Shown here in pieces: positions 52,435-62,300 of a stretch of DNA of 64,000 nt. The stretch is from Pseudomonadota bacterium. GTDB taxonomy: Bacteria; Pseudomonadota; Alphaproteobacteria; Azospirillales; Azospirillaceae. The position numbers and the translations under genes are program-made. Position 1 is the stretch's first letter, and each line of letters opens with the position of its first letter. The stretch is taken from positions 236,149 to 300,148 of the forward strand of contig JAFAFA010000011.1 in NCBI GenBank assembly GCA_023423695.1, read 5' to 3'. The notes beneath the pieces are model-generated. The model did no database searches and had not been told where the DNA came from. It worked only from the letters and a program-made list of their open reading frames with translations.

Positions 52435-53262
52435 TTAGGCGCGCGTGGCGGGCAGCCGGCGGCGCAGGAAGTCGGTGACGGCCTGCAGGGCCGGCCGGTG
52501 GCCGGGCAGGGCATCGTGGGAAATGGCGGGAAAGCGGGTGACCTCGGTCGGCACGCCGGCGGCGATCAGGCCGGCGGCATACTGCTCGGCCTCGGTGCGC
52601 AGCATGTCGTTCTGGGCGGTGACGATCAGGGCCGGCGGCAGCCCGCCCAGCCGGCGCGATTCCAGCGGCGCGGCATAGGGGTGCAGCCGCTGCGCCGCCT
52701 CGGGCAGATAGGCGCGGTAACAGCGGGCGCAGTCGGCCATTGTGCTGTCGAACAGGCGTGCCGTGGCGCCGTCCTTGCCGCCGGCATCGCCGATGCTGCC
52801 GCGGCTGGCGCGCGTCAGGCTGGGGTCCAGCATAGGGCCGAGCAGCGCCTGTGCGGCAAGGCTCACCCCGCCCAGGTCGCGGGCGAGGAAGGTCAGGGAG
52901 GCGGCGACATGGCCGCCGGCATCATAGCCGACGACGCCAAGCCCGCCGCGGCCGACGCCCAGGGACGGCGCCGCGTCGGCGGTCCACAGTGCCGCGCGGT
53001 AGGCGTCCTGTGCGGCGGTGGGGAAGGGGTGGGCGGGGGCCAGGGAGTAGCCGACCGACACCACCAGCGCCGGGGTTCCGGCGGCGATAGCCGCCGCCGT
53101 CTCCTCCGCCTCCTCCAGCGAACCGGAGGTGAAGCCGCCGCCATGCAGATAGAGCAGTGCAGGGACCGCAAGTCCGATCAGCGGCCGGTAGAGCCGCAGC
53201 CGGATGTCCTGGGCATGGCCGGCGATGGTCCGGTCATCGACGGCGAAGGGGCAGGGCGCCAT
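52435..53262 (-). CDS. Alpha/beta hydrolase (hormone-sensitive lipase-like) with altered nucleophile
   Basis: A 275-residue protein of the HSL-type alpha/beta hydrolase group. The oxyanion HGGG motif is in LLYLHGGGFTSGS. VVSVGYSLAPAHPFP follows as in the family. The nucleophile elbow, normally GDSAGG, reads GYDAGG, with Asp114 in place of Ser. The acid in TAQNDMLRTEAEQYA and the His in FPAISHDALPGH are retained. It may be an atypical hydrolase with Asp, or may not hydrolyse esters. It heads the RND pump operon, 30 bases from the adaptor gene. The start is uncertain; an ATG at 53319 is also in frame. Confidence 0.75.
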   Translation of the reverse strand: MAPCPFAVDDRTIAGHAQDIRLRLYRPLIGLAVPALLYLHGGGFTSGSLEEAEETAAAIAAGTPALVVSVGYSLAPAHPFPTAAQDAYRAALWTADAAPSLGVGRGGLGVVGYDAGGHVAASLTFLARDLGGVSLAAQALLGPMLDPSLTRASRGSIGDAGGKDGATARLFDSTMADCARCYRAYLPEAAQRLHPYAAPLESRRLGGLPPALIVTAQNDMLRTEAEQYAAGLIAAGVPTEVTRFPAISHDALPGHRPALQAVTDFLRRRLPATRA

Positions 53263-53474
53263 GCCCAGTGCCCCGCCGTGCTCCGAACCCGTCCCTTGTA
53301 TCCTCGTCGACCGTCCCATCGCCGTCCGGTGCCGTGGCACCCCTCCCGCATTGCAGTGCGGTGGAGTGTGGCTCCCGTGGTGCCGCGAATAAATACCGGG
53401 TCAGCGGCAACACAATTCGGCTGGGACGAACAATCGCCGGCCATCTGTCGGACAGGGCCGGCGCAGGGCGATCC

Positions 53475-54809
53475 TCACCGCTCGTTGAAGCTGTCGGACA
53501 GGGCGAAGTAGATCGGCTTCAGCAGATATTCCAGCAGCGAGCGCTCGCCGGTGGTCATCTCCACCTGGGTGGTCATGCCGGGCAGAACCGGGTGCTGGAC
53601 ATCGTCGCGGCCGACATGATTGCGGCTGAGCGCGATGACCGCCTTGTAGTAGGGGCGGTGCTGCTCGTCCAGGAAGGTGGTGGCGGAGATGCGCAGCAGC
53701 TTGCCGGTGACGGCGCCATAGCGGGCGAAGTCGTAGGTCAACACCTTGACCGTCGCCTCCTGCCCGACATGGAGGTGGCCGACGTCGCGCGGGGTGACAT
53801 GGGCTTCCACCGTCATTTCATGGTCGACCGGGACGATCTGCATCAGGACGCCGCCCTCCGGCACCACGGCGCCGATGGTGTTGACGCGCAGATCCTGCAC
53901 CAGCCCGCGCACCGGCGACAGCACGGTCAGCCGCTGGGAACGGTCGTCCAGCTTGGCGCGGGCCTCGCGCAGCTGGGCGATCTCGGCGGTGACGGTGCCC
54001 ATCTCGTTCACCGCGTCCTGCGCCAGCTTGGCTGTCTGGTCGAGGATGCGGTTGCCGGCCTCGGTGATCGCCTGCTGGGTGGCGATGATCTGCCCCTCGA
54101 TCCGCCGCTGCTCGCCCATCAGGCGGGACTGCTCGCGCTGGGTCTCCAGCGATTGCAGCTTGGACGACAGCCCCATCGACTCCAGCTTGGTGCGGATGTC
54201 GACCGATCCGGTGATGAAGGTGATCTGGTCCTTGATGCTGGCGAGCTGGCCTTCATACAGCGCCAGTTCCGCCTCCCGCTGCGAGACCTGGGCGCGCAGC
54301 ACGGCGATGGCGGTGTCGCGGGCCTGGCGCTGCGTGTCGTAGATCAGGCGCTGATCGCCGATCTGCGCCTCCGCCTGCGGCGTGTCGGCGCCGGCGACGC
54401 GCACGAAATCCGGCTCCCGCCCGGCGGCGAAGGCGCGCAGCCGCTCCGCCCGCAGTTCCAGCGTCAGCAGGCGGGCGTTCATCTGCTCCCGCTCCGCCTG
54501 GACCTGCTTGGGATCAAAGACGATCAGGGGCTGGCCGGCCTCCACCAGATCGGTTTCCTTGACCAGGATGGTGGAGACGATGCCGCCTTCCAGATGCTGG
54601 ACCACCTGGGCGTTGCCGGACGGCACCACCTGTCCGGCGGTGACGACGGCCTCCTTCACCGGCATCAGCGTGGCCCAGGCCAGCAGCGCCGCCATCAGCA
54701 GGACCAGCACGACGATGGTGGCGCGGACCAGCGACAGCGTCGCATCGTCGGCGCTGAGCGATTTGCCGGTGGGGCGGGCGAGGTCTGAAGCGGCCATCTT
54801 GCGGTTCAC
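53475..54809 (-). CDS. Type I secretion adaptor, HlyD family
   Basis: A 444-residue membrane fusion protein for type I secretion. One membrane helix (about 28-50: VRATIVVLVLLMAALLAWAT) precedes the barrel-sandwich start VTAGQVVPSGNAQVVQHLEG. A long coiled-coil hairpin (about 95-285) follows, then LTVLSPVRGLVQDLRVNTIG and the C-terminal YLLKPIYFALSDSFNER typical of HlyD/LapC-like proteins. A GTG at 54809 gives VNRKMAASD; the ATG four codons later (54797) is an alternative, as no ribosome binding site distinguishes them. It is 30 bases downstream of the exporter ATPase gene and divergent, across that gene, from the giant adhesin. Confidence 0.9.
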   Translation of the reverse strand: MNRKMAASDLARPTGKSLSADDATLSLVRATIVVLVLLMAALLAWATLMPVKEAVVTAGQVVPSGNAQVVQHLEGGIVSTILVKETDLVEAGQPLIVFDPKQVQAEREQMNARLLTLELRAERLRAFAAGREPDFVRVAGADTPQAEAQIGDQRLIYDTQRQARDTAIAVLRAQVSQREAELALYEGQLASIKDQITFITGSVDIRTKLESMGLSSKLQSLETQREQSRLMGEQRRIEGQIIATQQAITEAGNRILDQTAKLAQDAVNEMGTVTAEIAQLREARAKLDDRSQRLTVLSPVRGLVQDLRVNTIGAVVPEGGVLMQIVPVDHEMTVEAHVTPRDVGHLHVGQEATVKVLTYDFARYGAVTGKLLRISATTFLDEQHRPYYKAVIALSRNHVGRDDVQHPVLPGMTTQVEMTTGERSLLEYLLKPIYFALSDSFNER

Positions 54810-54839
54810 ACGGGATCGGAGAGGAAGGAGGTAGGCGGA

Positions 54840-57800
54840 TCAGTGCTGGCGTGTGGCGACGCCGCCGGGCGGGCGTTGCAGCCCGATCCCGCCCAGCAGC
54901 GCTCCGGCGATGGTGTTGGCGACGCTGCTGCCGCCGCCGGCCGGACCACCCGCCGGGCCGGCGCCGGGACCCGTGCCCGGACCCGTGCCCGGACCGATGG
55001 GCCGGGGGCCGGGCAGGCCGCCGGCCGGGCTGGCGGGGGCGATCATGCCGGCATCCATGGTCAGCACGGTATCGGCCAGCGTCAGGTGGCTCGGTCGGTG
55101 GGTGACCAGGAAGATGGTGCTGTGCCCGCGCAGCGCCGACAGCGCCGCATGAAGAGCCTTGTCGCCCTCGAAATCCAGCCGGCTGGCCGGCTCGTCGAGC
55201 AGCAGGATGCGCGGACGGCGGATATAGGCGCGGGCAAGGCAGATCTTCTGGGTCAGGCTGGGCGACAGGCGCAGCGACTGGTTGTCGCCGATGCGGGTGT
55301 CCAGACCGCGCGGCAGCGCTTCCACCTCGTCCAGGGCACCCGCCAGCGACAGCGCCCAGCGCAGTTCGGACTCGTCGGCGGTCTGGTCGGCGAAGCGCAG
55401 GTTCTGCGCGATGGTGCCATAGAACAGGCTGCTGGCCTGCGGGACATAGCCGACCGACTTGCGCAGGTCGATCGGGTCCATTTGGCGGATGTCGACGCCG
55501 TCGATGCGCACATTGCCGGCCTGCGGCGCGTAGAGCCCCAGCATTACCTTCAGCAGCGACGATTTGCCGGCGCCGTCCGACCCGACGATGGCGACGATCT
55601 GCCCCGGCTTGACCGTGAAGGACACGCCGACCAGCGCCGGATCGGCATCGTTGCGGTAGCGCAGCGAGACGCGGGAGAAGGACACCTCGCCCTTCAGCTT
55701 GCGCGGCTGCAGGGTGGCGCAGCGCGGCTCGCGCTCCGGCCGGATGCTCATCAGGCCGTTGATCTGGCGGGCGTTGGCGCGCAGCTGTTCGATGCGCGGC
55801 AGCATGGAGACGGCGGTCTGCAGCGGCACCATCACCCGCCACAGCAGCATCATCGACGCCATCAGCGCGCCCGGCGTCATCGCACCGGTGAAGACCTGCA
55901 GCGCGCCGACGCCGACGGTCGCCAACCCGGCGACCGGCACGACGAGGCCGGCCAGCGCCGCATGGGTGGCCGACAGGTTGGCGGCGGTGTGGCCCGACCG
56001 GGCGGTGCGGACGGAGAGGCGGTCATAGCGGTCGCGCCAATGGGCCAGCCCGCCGATGGCGCGCAGGGCCGGCATCTTGGCGATCATCTCCACGAAGAAT
56101 TCCTGCCGCTCGGTGTCGGCGCGGGCGGTGGTCCCGGTGCGGGCGCGCACCATCGGGTGGACGGCGGCGCCGATGGCGGCGGTGATCAGCACGGCGCCCA
56201 GCGGCACCAGCGCCAGCGGCCCGCCCAGAACGGCCATGACGCCCAGGTAAAACAGGGCGAAGGGAACGTCGAACAGGGCCGCAACCTGCCCCTGGCTGAT
56301 GAAGTCGCGGATCGACTCCAGATCCTTCACCCGCGCGATCTGCGTGCCGATGGCGGCGCGCTCGCTCATGCCCACTGGCAGCATCAGGATGCGGTCGATG
56401 GTGGCGTTGCTGATGGTCCGGGCGATGCGCGATCCGGCATGGGCCAGCGCCCGGCCGCGGATCTGGCGCAGGGCGAAATCGCCGCCGATCACCAGCGCCG
56501 CGCCGACGGCGATGGTGGCGAGCGTGTCGAAGGATCCGGTGCCGATCACCTTGTCGTAGATCGCCATGGTGAACAGCGGGGCGGCGACCGACAGCAGGTT
56601 GATGACGGCGCTCAAGCCCAGCACCGCCCACAGCAGCGGCACATAGCCGTGGATCACCGTGCCGACCCAGTTCTGCGTCCCGGCGCCGGCGGTGGTCTCC
56701 AGCGGTGTGAAGGCATAGGCGGTGCCCTTGCCGTAATTCAGCGTCACCGTCTCGCGCGATTGGCCGCTGAAGGCGACCACTCCGTCGGCATCGGCGGACA
56801 GCAGCGTGTAGACGCCGCCGTCCCGGGCGCGGAACAGGCAGGGCATCAGCGACGGGTCCGGCCGCGCGAGGTCGATGCGCAGGCTGCGCCCCTCGAAATG
56901 AAGGCGCTGGAGGACGTCGCACAGCTCCTCCACCGTCTGCACCTCGGAGAAGTGGGGCAGGGCCTCCGCCAGGGTCTGCGGGGCGCCGCGCCAGCCGAGC
57001 GCATCCAGCAGCGGAACCATGCAGGCACCCACCGCCGAGGCTTCCGCCAGCCGGCGGCGCAGGACGTCGCCATCGTCATGGGCGGCGCGGATGGGCTCGG
57101 CATCCGGCGCGGTGGAAGCCTCGGCAGAGGGCGTACCGGGGTTGGAGGCGACGAGGGCGGGCGGATTGCCCATGGTCTCACCGCCGGCCGGGCTGCGGCT
57201 GACCGCACGGCCGTCGACGATCTGCACCACCCGGTCGGCCAGGGTCAGCAGCGACGGACGGCTGGTGACCAGCAGGATGGTGACGCTGCCGCGCAGCTCT
57301 TCCAGCGCGCGGCGGAACAGCTTGTCGGATTCGGTGTCGAGGGAGGAGTTCGGCTCGTCCAGCAGCAGCACCGCCGGCTCGCGGACCAGCGCGCGGGCGA
57401 GGCAGATCATCTGGCGGGCGCCGCGCGGCAGCGCCTCCTGCGAGGCGTCGCCGACGATGGTCTCGTAGCCCTGCGGCAGGCTGGCGATGCGGCGGTCGAG
57501 TCCGAGGCGGCGGCAGACCTCCATCGCCAGATCGGCCCGGCCGGGGTCGAACAGGGTCAGGTTCTGCAGGATGGTGCCTTTGAACAGCTCCGGATGCTCG
57601 CCGACATAGACGACGCCGCCGATGCCAATCATGGCGTCGGTTTCCGTCCGGCTGCGCACGCCCACCCGCACTTCGCCGGAGTTCGGCCGCAGCACGCCCA
57701 GGATCAGGCGCAGCAGGGTCGTCTTTCCCGTGGAATTGGTCGCCACGACGCCCAGGAACTCGCCCGGCCCGACGGTCAATGACAGATCGGTCAGGATCTC

Positions 57801-59003
57801 CGGACCGCGGTCGTAGGCGAAACGGACCTTGTCCATCTCGATCGTGCCGGGGACGAGCGGCTCCGCCACCGCGCCGGCGGCCGCGGTCCCATCGCCGGCC
57901 CCCTCCCTGGCCCCATGCGCGCCGCCGTCGGACCCGACCTCCAGCAGGACATGGCCGATGCGGCGCAGCGACAGCGACACCGACTGATAGCGCACCCAGC
58001 GGTCGAACAGGGACTGAACCGGCTGGACACAGCGTCCGGCCAGCATCGAGCAGGCGGTGAGCACGCCGGTCGTCATCATCCCGTCGATGACCGACACGCT
58101 GCCCAGGATGACCACCAGCATCATCGTCGCCTGCGACAGGGTCGTGGCGACGACGGAGGCGGAGCCGCTCAGCCGGGCGACGTTGAAGTCCTCCTCGCTG
58201 CAGCCCTGCTGAAGGCGCTCGTGGCGGCGCAGCAGGCCGGCCTCGGCCCCCAGCCCCTTGACCGTGTGGACGCCGCTCAGCACCTCGCTGATGAAATTCA
58301 GGCGGCGCTCCTCCAGCACATGGCGGTTCTCCAGCGCGCGGCGCATCCGCCGGCCCAGGACGGCGCCGACGATCAGGAACAGCGCCAGCACGCCCAGCGG
58401 GATCACAACCAGCCAGCCGGCCAGCAAGGCGATCAGGCCCAGGTAGAGCGCGGCGAAGGGGATGTCGATGGCCGATTGCAGCGCCTGACCGGAGTAGAAC
58501 TCGCGAACCATCTTGATGGCGCGGTAAACCTCGAAATGGGTGCCGATCCCCTGCTGGGAGAAGGCGTTCAGCGGCATGTGCATCAGCCGGTCGATCAGCG
58601 ACGCGCTCGACCGGTGTTCGATCCGGGCGCCCATCCAGGTGGTCAGCGCCGAGCGCGCCACCCGCAGGATCGCCTCCATCACCGCGGCAGCACCGCAGCC
58701 GAGACCGAGCAGCAGCATGGTGCCGTAGGACTCGTTGGGCAGGATGCGGTCGTAGACGTGCAGCAGCGTCACCGGCAGCGCCAGCCCGAAGACGTTCAGC
58801 GCGAAGGAGGCCAGCACCAGCATGGCCCGGTCGCGGCGCGGACCCAGCATGCCGGACAGCAGGCGGCGCGCAGCCTTCTCGGCCGCCCGATCGTGGGCAG
58901 CAGAAGACTTCGCCGATGCAGTCTTCACCGACACAGAGGCAGCGGACGGTTCGATGCGGGGGGCAGACGGGGATGCGGGCTGCAAAACGACCAACCTGTG
59001 CAC
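54840..59003 (-). CDS. Fused double ABC exporter for type I secretion
   Basis: A 1387-residue protein in which two half-transporters are joined. First half: membrane domain about 60-330 and ATPase about 390-610 with Walker A ATNSTGKTT (Lys427; the usual first Gly is Ala), degenerate signature ALPRGARQ and Walker B AVLLLDEPNSSLD. A linker leads to a C39-like domain without a catalytic cysteine (about 670-770, CLFRARDGGVYTLLSADADG). Second half: membrane domain about 785-1060 and ATPase with Walker A GSDGAGKSS (Lys1147), degenerate signature LSPSLTQ and Walker B RILLLDEPASRLD. The tail is Gly/Pro-rich (GPGTGPGTGPGAGPAGGPAG). Most type I exporters are homodimers of about 600-720-residue halves. 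It is paired with the HlyD gene. Confidence 0.88.
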   Translation of the reverse strand: MHRLVVLQPASPSAPRIEPSAASVSVKTASAKSSAAHDRAAEKAARRLLSGMLGPRRDRAMLVLASFALNVFGLALPVTLLHVYDRILPNESYGTMLLLGLGCGAAAVMEAILRVARSALTTWMGARIEHRSSASLIDRLMHMPLNAFSQQGIGTHFEVYRAIKMVREFYSGQALQSAIDIPFAALYLGLIALLAGWLVVIPLGVLALFLIVGAVLGRRMRRALENRHVLEERRLNFISEVLSGVHTVKGLGAEAGLLRRHERLQQGCSEEDFNVARLSGSASVVATTLSQATMMLVVILGSVSVIDGMMTTGVLTACSMLAGRCVQPVQSLFDRWVRYQSVSLSLRRIGHVLLEVGSDGGAHGAREGAGDGTAAAGAVAEPLVPGTIEMDKVRFAYDRGPEILTDLSLTVGPGEFLGVVATNSTGKTTLLRLILGVLRPNSGEVRVGVRSRTETDAMIGIGGVVYVGEHPELFKGTILQNLTLFDPGRADLAMEVCRRLGLDRRIASLPQGYETIVGDASQEALPRGARQMICLARALVREPAVLLLDEPNSSLDTESDKLFRRALEELRGSVTILLVTSRPSLLTLADRVVQIVDGRAVSRSPAGGETMGNPPALVASNPGTPSAEASTAPDAEPIRAAHDDGDVLRRRLAEASAVGACMVPLLDALGWRGAPQTLAEALPHFSEVQTVEELCDVLQRLHFEGRSLRIDLARPDPSLMPCLFRARDGGVYTLLSADADGVVAFSGQSRETVTLNYGKGTAYAFTPLETTAGAGTQNWVGTVIHGYVPLLWAVLGLSAVINLLSVAAPLFTMAIYDKVIGTGSFDTLATIAVGAALVIGGDFALRQIRGRALAHAGSRIARTISNATIDRILMLPVGMSERAAIGTQIARVKDLESIRDFISQGQVAALFDVPFALFYLGVMAVLGGPLALVPLGAVLITAAIGAAVHPMVRARTGTTARADTERQEFFVEMIAKMPALRAIGGLAHWRDRYDRLSVRTARSGHTAANLSATHAALAGLVVPVAGLATVGVGALQVFTGAMTPGALMASMMLLWRVMVPLQTAVSMLPRIEQLRANARQINGLMSIRPEREPRCATLQPRKLKGEVSFSRVSLRYRNDADPALVGVSFTVKPGQIVAIVGSDGAGKSSLLKVMLGLYAPQAGNVRIDGVDIRQMDPIDLRKSVGYVPQASSLFYGTIAQNLRFADQTADESELRWALSLAGALDEVEALPRGLDTRIGDNQSLRLSPSLTQKICLARAYIRRPRILLLDEPASRLDFEGDKALHAALSALRGHSTIFLVTHRPSHLTLADTVLTMDAGMIAPASPAGGLPGPRPIGPGTGPGTGPGAGPAGGPAGGGSSVANTIAGALLGGIGLQRPPGGVATRQH

Positions 59004-59325
59004 AGGGTTAACCTAGCAGCCAATCAACAGCATAATTGCTAGTGATAGGTAAATCCACGAATAGCAACAAAAGGCAACCGAGTGACAAAGCTTCCGGTGC
59101 TCACCCCTTTTGAAAATGCGCAAAGAGGGCAATAAACCGTTTTCCCGAAAGGGTTTTCTGTCGTTCACGCAGCTATGGCTGCGGGATGGCTGCGGGCGTG
59201 ATGGCAGCCAAGCTGTTGAAAATCATCACAGGAAGTTTCTTATCACAAGCAACTAAGAGGGCTAGAACCTAGGGTCGTGACGTGTAGCGTGGCGCGATTT
59301 TGCACCCGACTTATGGAGCGGTCCG
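59004..59325. promoter_or_regulatory. Divergent control region between exporter and adhesin genes
   Basis: A 322-base AT-richer region without genes. An exact 11-base tandem repeat ATGGCTGCGGG lies at 59175-59185 and 59186-59196, one helical turn apart, and GGCTGC / GCAGCC pairing extends across it. A promoter candidate toward the adhesin is TTGAAA (59216-59221) with TTATCA 18 bases later (59240-59245); the repeats would sit just upstream of its -35, where an activator could bind. Confidence 0.45.
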
Positions 59326-62300
59326 ATGGCTGAGGAAGCGGTTCAGGGCAACACCCCGGCGGTCGACGACCGTCAGATCCTGGACGATCTGACCCTCCTG
59401 CAGCAGGTCGACGCGACCCGGTTGGGCGGCTTGATCCACGAGGCGAGTTCCGTACAGCTTCAGCGGCCGGACGACACGCTCGGCTATGTCCAGACCGACT
59501 ATCGCGGCGCCGAGGAGCTTATGATCGGCGGCGTCGTGCAGACCGGCGAGGTGGTCGGCGAGTCGGTGGCGGTGGCGACCGATCAGGCGCAGGTGGCCGC
59601 GCTGCTGGCCGGCGACGTGCTGCGCACGGAAGGCACGCTGGGCTCCGGCCCGTCCGGCCCGGACGGGTCCGGGCTTTCGACGGAGGAGCGCCGCGAACCG
59701 GTCGCCGCCACGGTGGAGCGGGTGGACCTGCTGTCCAACGCGCGCACGACCACGGCCTTCACCGAACTGCCCGCCGCTCTGTCCGACATCCCGGCTCCGG
59801 ATACGCCCGACCAGGTGATCGACAGCGGTGTCCTCCCCGACATCGTGGCGCCCGCCGCCGAGCAGGACGCGGCGGAGACCACCGGCGACGCCGCCGCGCC
59901 ACCGGCCCCGGTGTCCGACACGCCGAGCCTTACGGTGAACGGCGTGTCCGGCGACGAAGACACGGCCATCGCCCTGAACATCGATGCGGCCCTGACCGAC
60001 ACCGGCGGGACGGAGGTGCTGACCGTCACCCTGTCGGGCATTCCCGACGGAGCGGTCCTGCGCGACGCCTCCGGCACCATCCTGACGGTGGTGAACGGCA
60101 CCATCCTGCTGACCTCCTCGCAGGTTCCCGGCCTGACCCTGACGCCGCCGCCGAACAGCGGCGACAGTTTCACCCTGACCGTCACGGCGACCAGCACAGA
60201 CGGCACCGCCGCCCCCACCAGCGTCACCACCACCCTGCCGGTCACCGTCAATCCGGTGTCCGACACGCCGACCCTGAGCGTCGCCGCCACCACGGGGGCT
60301 GAAGACACGGCGATTCCGCTGACCATCACCCCGGCCCTGACCGACACCGACGGGTCGGAGACGCTGAGCGTCACCATCAGCGGCATTCCGGCCGGCGCGG
60401 TCCTGACCAACGCGGCCGGAGAGACGCTGACAATCGCCAACGGCTCCATCACGCTGGCGCCGGGCCAACTCGCCGGGTTGGCGATCACGCCGCCGCTGAA
60501 CAGCGACGCCGACTTCACCCTGACGGTGACGGCGACCAGCACCGACGGCAGCGCGGCTCCGGCCAGCACCAGCGCCCCGCTGCTGGTCACCGTCAACCCG
60601 GTCTCCGACATGCCGACCCTGGCCGTCTCGGCGGCGAGCGGCAGCGAGGACACGGCGATCCCGCTGACGATCAGCCCGGCCCTGACCGATACCGACGGTT
60701 CGGAAACGCTGACCATCACCCTGTCCGGCATTCCGGACGGGGCGGTGCTGCGCAATGCAGGCGGTGCGCTGGCGGTGGTGAACGGCACCGCAACCCTGAC
60801 CCCGGCGCAGCTTGCCGGGCTGTCGATCACACCGCCGAACAACAGCGATGCCGACTTCACCCTGACCGTCACGGCCACCGCCACCGACGGGACCGCAACG
60901 CCGGTCAGCACCAGCGCGCCCCTGCGCGTCACCGTCAATCCGGTGTCGGACACGCCGACGCTGAGCGTCGCGGCCGCCGTCGGGAATGAGGATACCGGCA
61001 TTCCGCTGGTCATCGATCCGGCCCTGACCGATACGGACGGTTCGGAGTCGCTGAGTGTCACCATCAGCGGCATTCCGGTCGGCGCCAACCTGCGCAACAC
61101 GGCCGGCGACACGCTGACGATCAGCAACGGCACCATCACGCTGGCGCCCGGCCAGCTGGCCGGCCTGAAGATCACGCCGCCCCTGAACAGCGATGTCGAC
61201 TTCACCCTGACCGTCACCGCCACCGCGCGGGACGGCGGAGCCGATCCCGCCAGCACCAGCGCACCGCTGCTGGTCACGGTCAATCCGGTCACCGACACGC
61301 CGACGCTGACAGTCGGCGCTGCGGCCGGCAATGAAGACACCGGCATTCCGCTGACCATCGACCCGGCTCTGACGGATTTGGACGGGTCGGAAACGCTGTC
61401 GATCACCATCAGCGGCATTCCGGCTGGCGCCAGCCTCAGCAACACGGCCGGCGATGCGCTGGTCATCGGCAACGGGTCGATCACCCTGACGCCGGCCCAG
61501 TTGGCCGGGCTGAAGATCACGCCTCCGCTGAACAGCGACGTCGATTTCGACCTGACGGTGACCGCCACCGCCAAGGACGGCGTCGCCGCCCCGGTCTCGG
61601 TCAGCGAGACGCTGTCGGTGACCGTCAATCCGGTGTCGGACACTCCGACACTGACCGTCCAGGCCGTGGCGGGCAATGAGGACACGGCGATCCCGCTGAC
61701 GATCAGCCCGGCCCTGACCGACACCGACGGTACGGAGGTGCTGACCGTCACCATCGCCGGCATCCCGACCGGCGCCACCCTCGCCAACGACCTGAACGGG
61801 GTGCTGACCGTCACCGGCGGCTCCATCACCCTGACGCCGGAGCAGCTCGCCGGGTTGAAGATCACGCCGCCGCTGAACAGCGACGTCGATTTCACCCTGA
61901 CGGTGACCGCCACTGCGAAGGATGGGTCGGCGGTCGCAGCGACCAGGACCGAAGCGCTGCAGGTGACGGTGAACCCGGTGTCGGATACCCCGACGTTGAG
62001 CGTGACCGCTGCGACCGGCAACGAAGACACCGCCATCCCGCTCACGATCAACCCGGCTCTGACGGACACGGATGGTTCCGAGACGCTGAGCGTTGCCATC
62101 GCCGGTGTTCCCGCCGGTGCGACCCTCAGCGCCGGCACCTCCGTCACCCAGCCGGATGGCACCACCACCTGGACTCTGACCAAGGATCAGCTGACCGGCC
62201 TGACCATCACGCCGCCGCTGAACAGCGACGTCGATTTCACCCTGACCGTCACCGCCATCGCCAAGGACGGCACGGCAGTCGAGGCGACCAAGAGCGAGAC

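Noticed and set aside
54843..57782. A 979-codon plus-strand frame opposite the fused exporter
   Set aside because: Antisense shadow without recognisable domains.
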